Shown: in pieces, positions 5,617 to 5,658 of the stretch
How positions within the stretch are numbered: position 1 is the first letter of the stretch
Layout of the letters: every line of letters starts with the position of its first letter
NCBI GenBank assembly: GCA_009776565.1
Contig: WRNQ01000117.1
Location: 1 to 5,658 of the forward strand
Origin: Synergistaceae bacterium
GTDB taxonomy: Bacteria; Synergistota; Synergistia; Synergistales; Aminobacteriaceae
Direction of reading: 5' to 3'
DNA length: 5,658 bases
Notes under the pieces: model-generated
Told to the model about the DNA's origin: nothing
Databases searched by the model: none
The model's input: only the letters and a program-made list of their open reading frames with translations
Made by a program: the position numbers and the translations under genes

Positions 5617-5652
5617 CGCGGACGATGTCCGCGCACCGCGCTATTCGCGCGG
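5617..5652. other. Two adjacent GC-rich hairpins at the window edge
   Basis: CGCGGA-CGATG-TCCGCG (5617-5633) and CCGCGC-TATTC-GCGCGG (5636-5652) are perfect 6-bp inverted repeats with 5-nt loops, two bases apart. Neither is followed by a T-run on either strand. They may belong to a dispersed intergenic repeat or to the 3' end of a neighbouring gene. The whole stretch 5504-5658 has no open frame of note. Confidence 0.5.
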
Positions 5653-5658
5653 CGATTA

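Overview
The window holds three genes, all on the minus strand and apparently one operon. In transcription order they are a family 2 glycosyltransferase of the polyprenyl-phosphate sugar type (4301-5503), a GtrA-family small membrane protein (3725-4276) and a YfhO-family multi-spanning membrane protein (251-3583). Together they match the known three-component membrane glycosylation scheme. The GT2 enzyme charges undecaprenyl phosphate with a sugar on the cytoplasmic side, GtrA helps move the lipid-linked sugar across the membrane, and YfhO (GT-C fold) transfers it to an acceptor outside. The best studied parallels are Bacillus subtilis CsbB/YfhO and the Listeria GtlA/GtcA systems, which decorate teichoic acids. 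Gene content, protein style and AGGAG-type ribosome sites suggest a low-to-mid GC Gram-positive, probably a member of Clostridia. This is inference from style, not a database match.

Layout from the 5' end of the transcript: 5504-5658 is a GC-rich leader with several hairpins, including two that can exclude each other, and a clear GGAGG site before the GT2 gene. GT2 and gtrA are separated by 24 nt. gtrA and yfhO are separated by 141 nt, most of it a 22-bp tandem repeat that begins inside the end of gtrA. Downstream of yfhO, 1-250 holds a 34-bp tandem repeat, a 14-bp direct repeat, a CUUG-loop hairpin and a rho-independent terminator pointing the right way to end the operon.

The unusual feature is the number of tandem repeats of unrelated unit length: 34 bp, about 6 bp (Ser-Glu codons), 36 bp, 22 bp and 90 bp. 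The repeats inside open frames are multiples of three, while those outside or at a stop codon are not. They give the GT2 enzyme an acidic Cys-containing C-terminal tail of about 90 residues, and they make up part of a roughly 255-residue low-complexity insertion in a loop of YfhO predicted to be cytoplasmic. They also encode the last residues of GtrA. All three additions are predicted to lie on the cytoplasmic face of the same pathway. This is the part most worth following up; the core enzymes themselves are ordinary.
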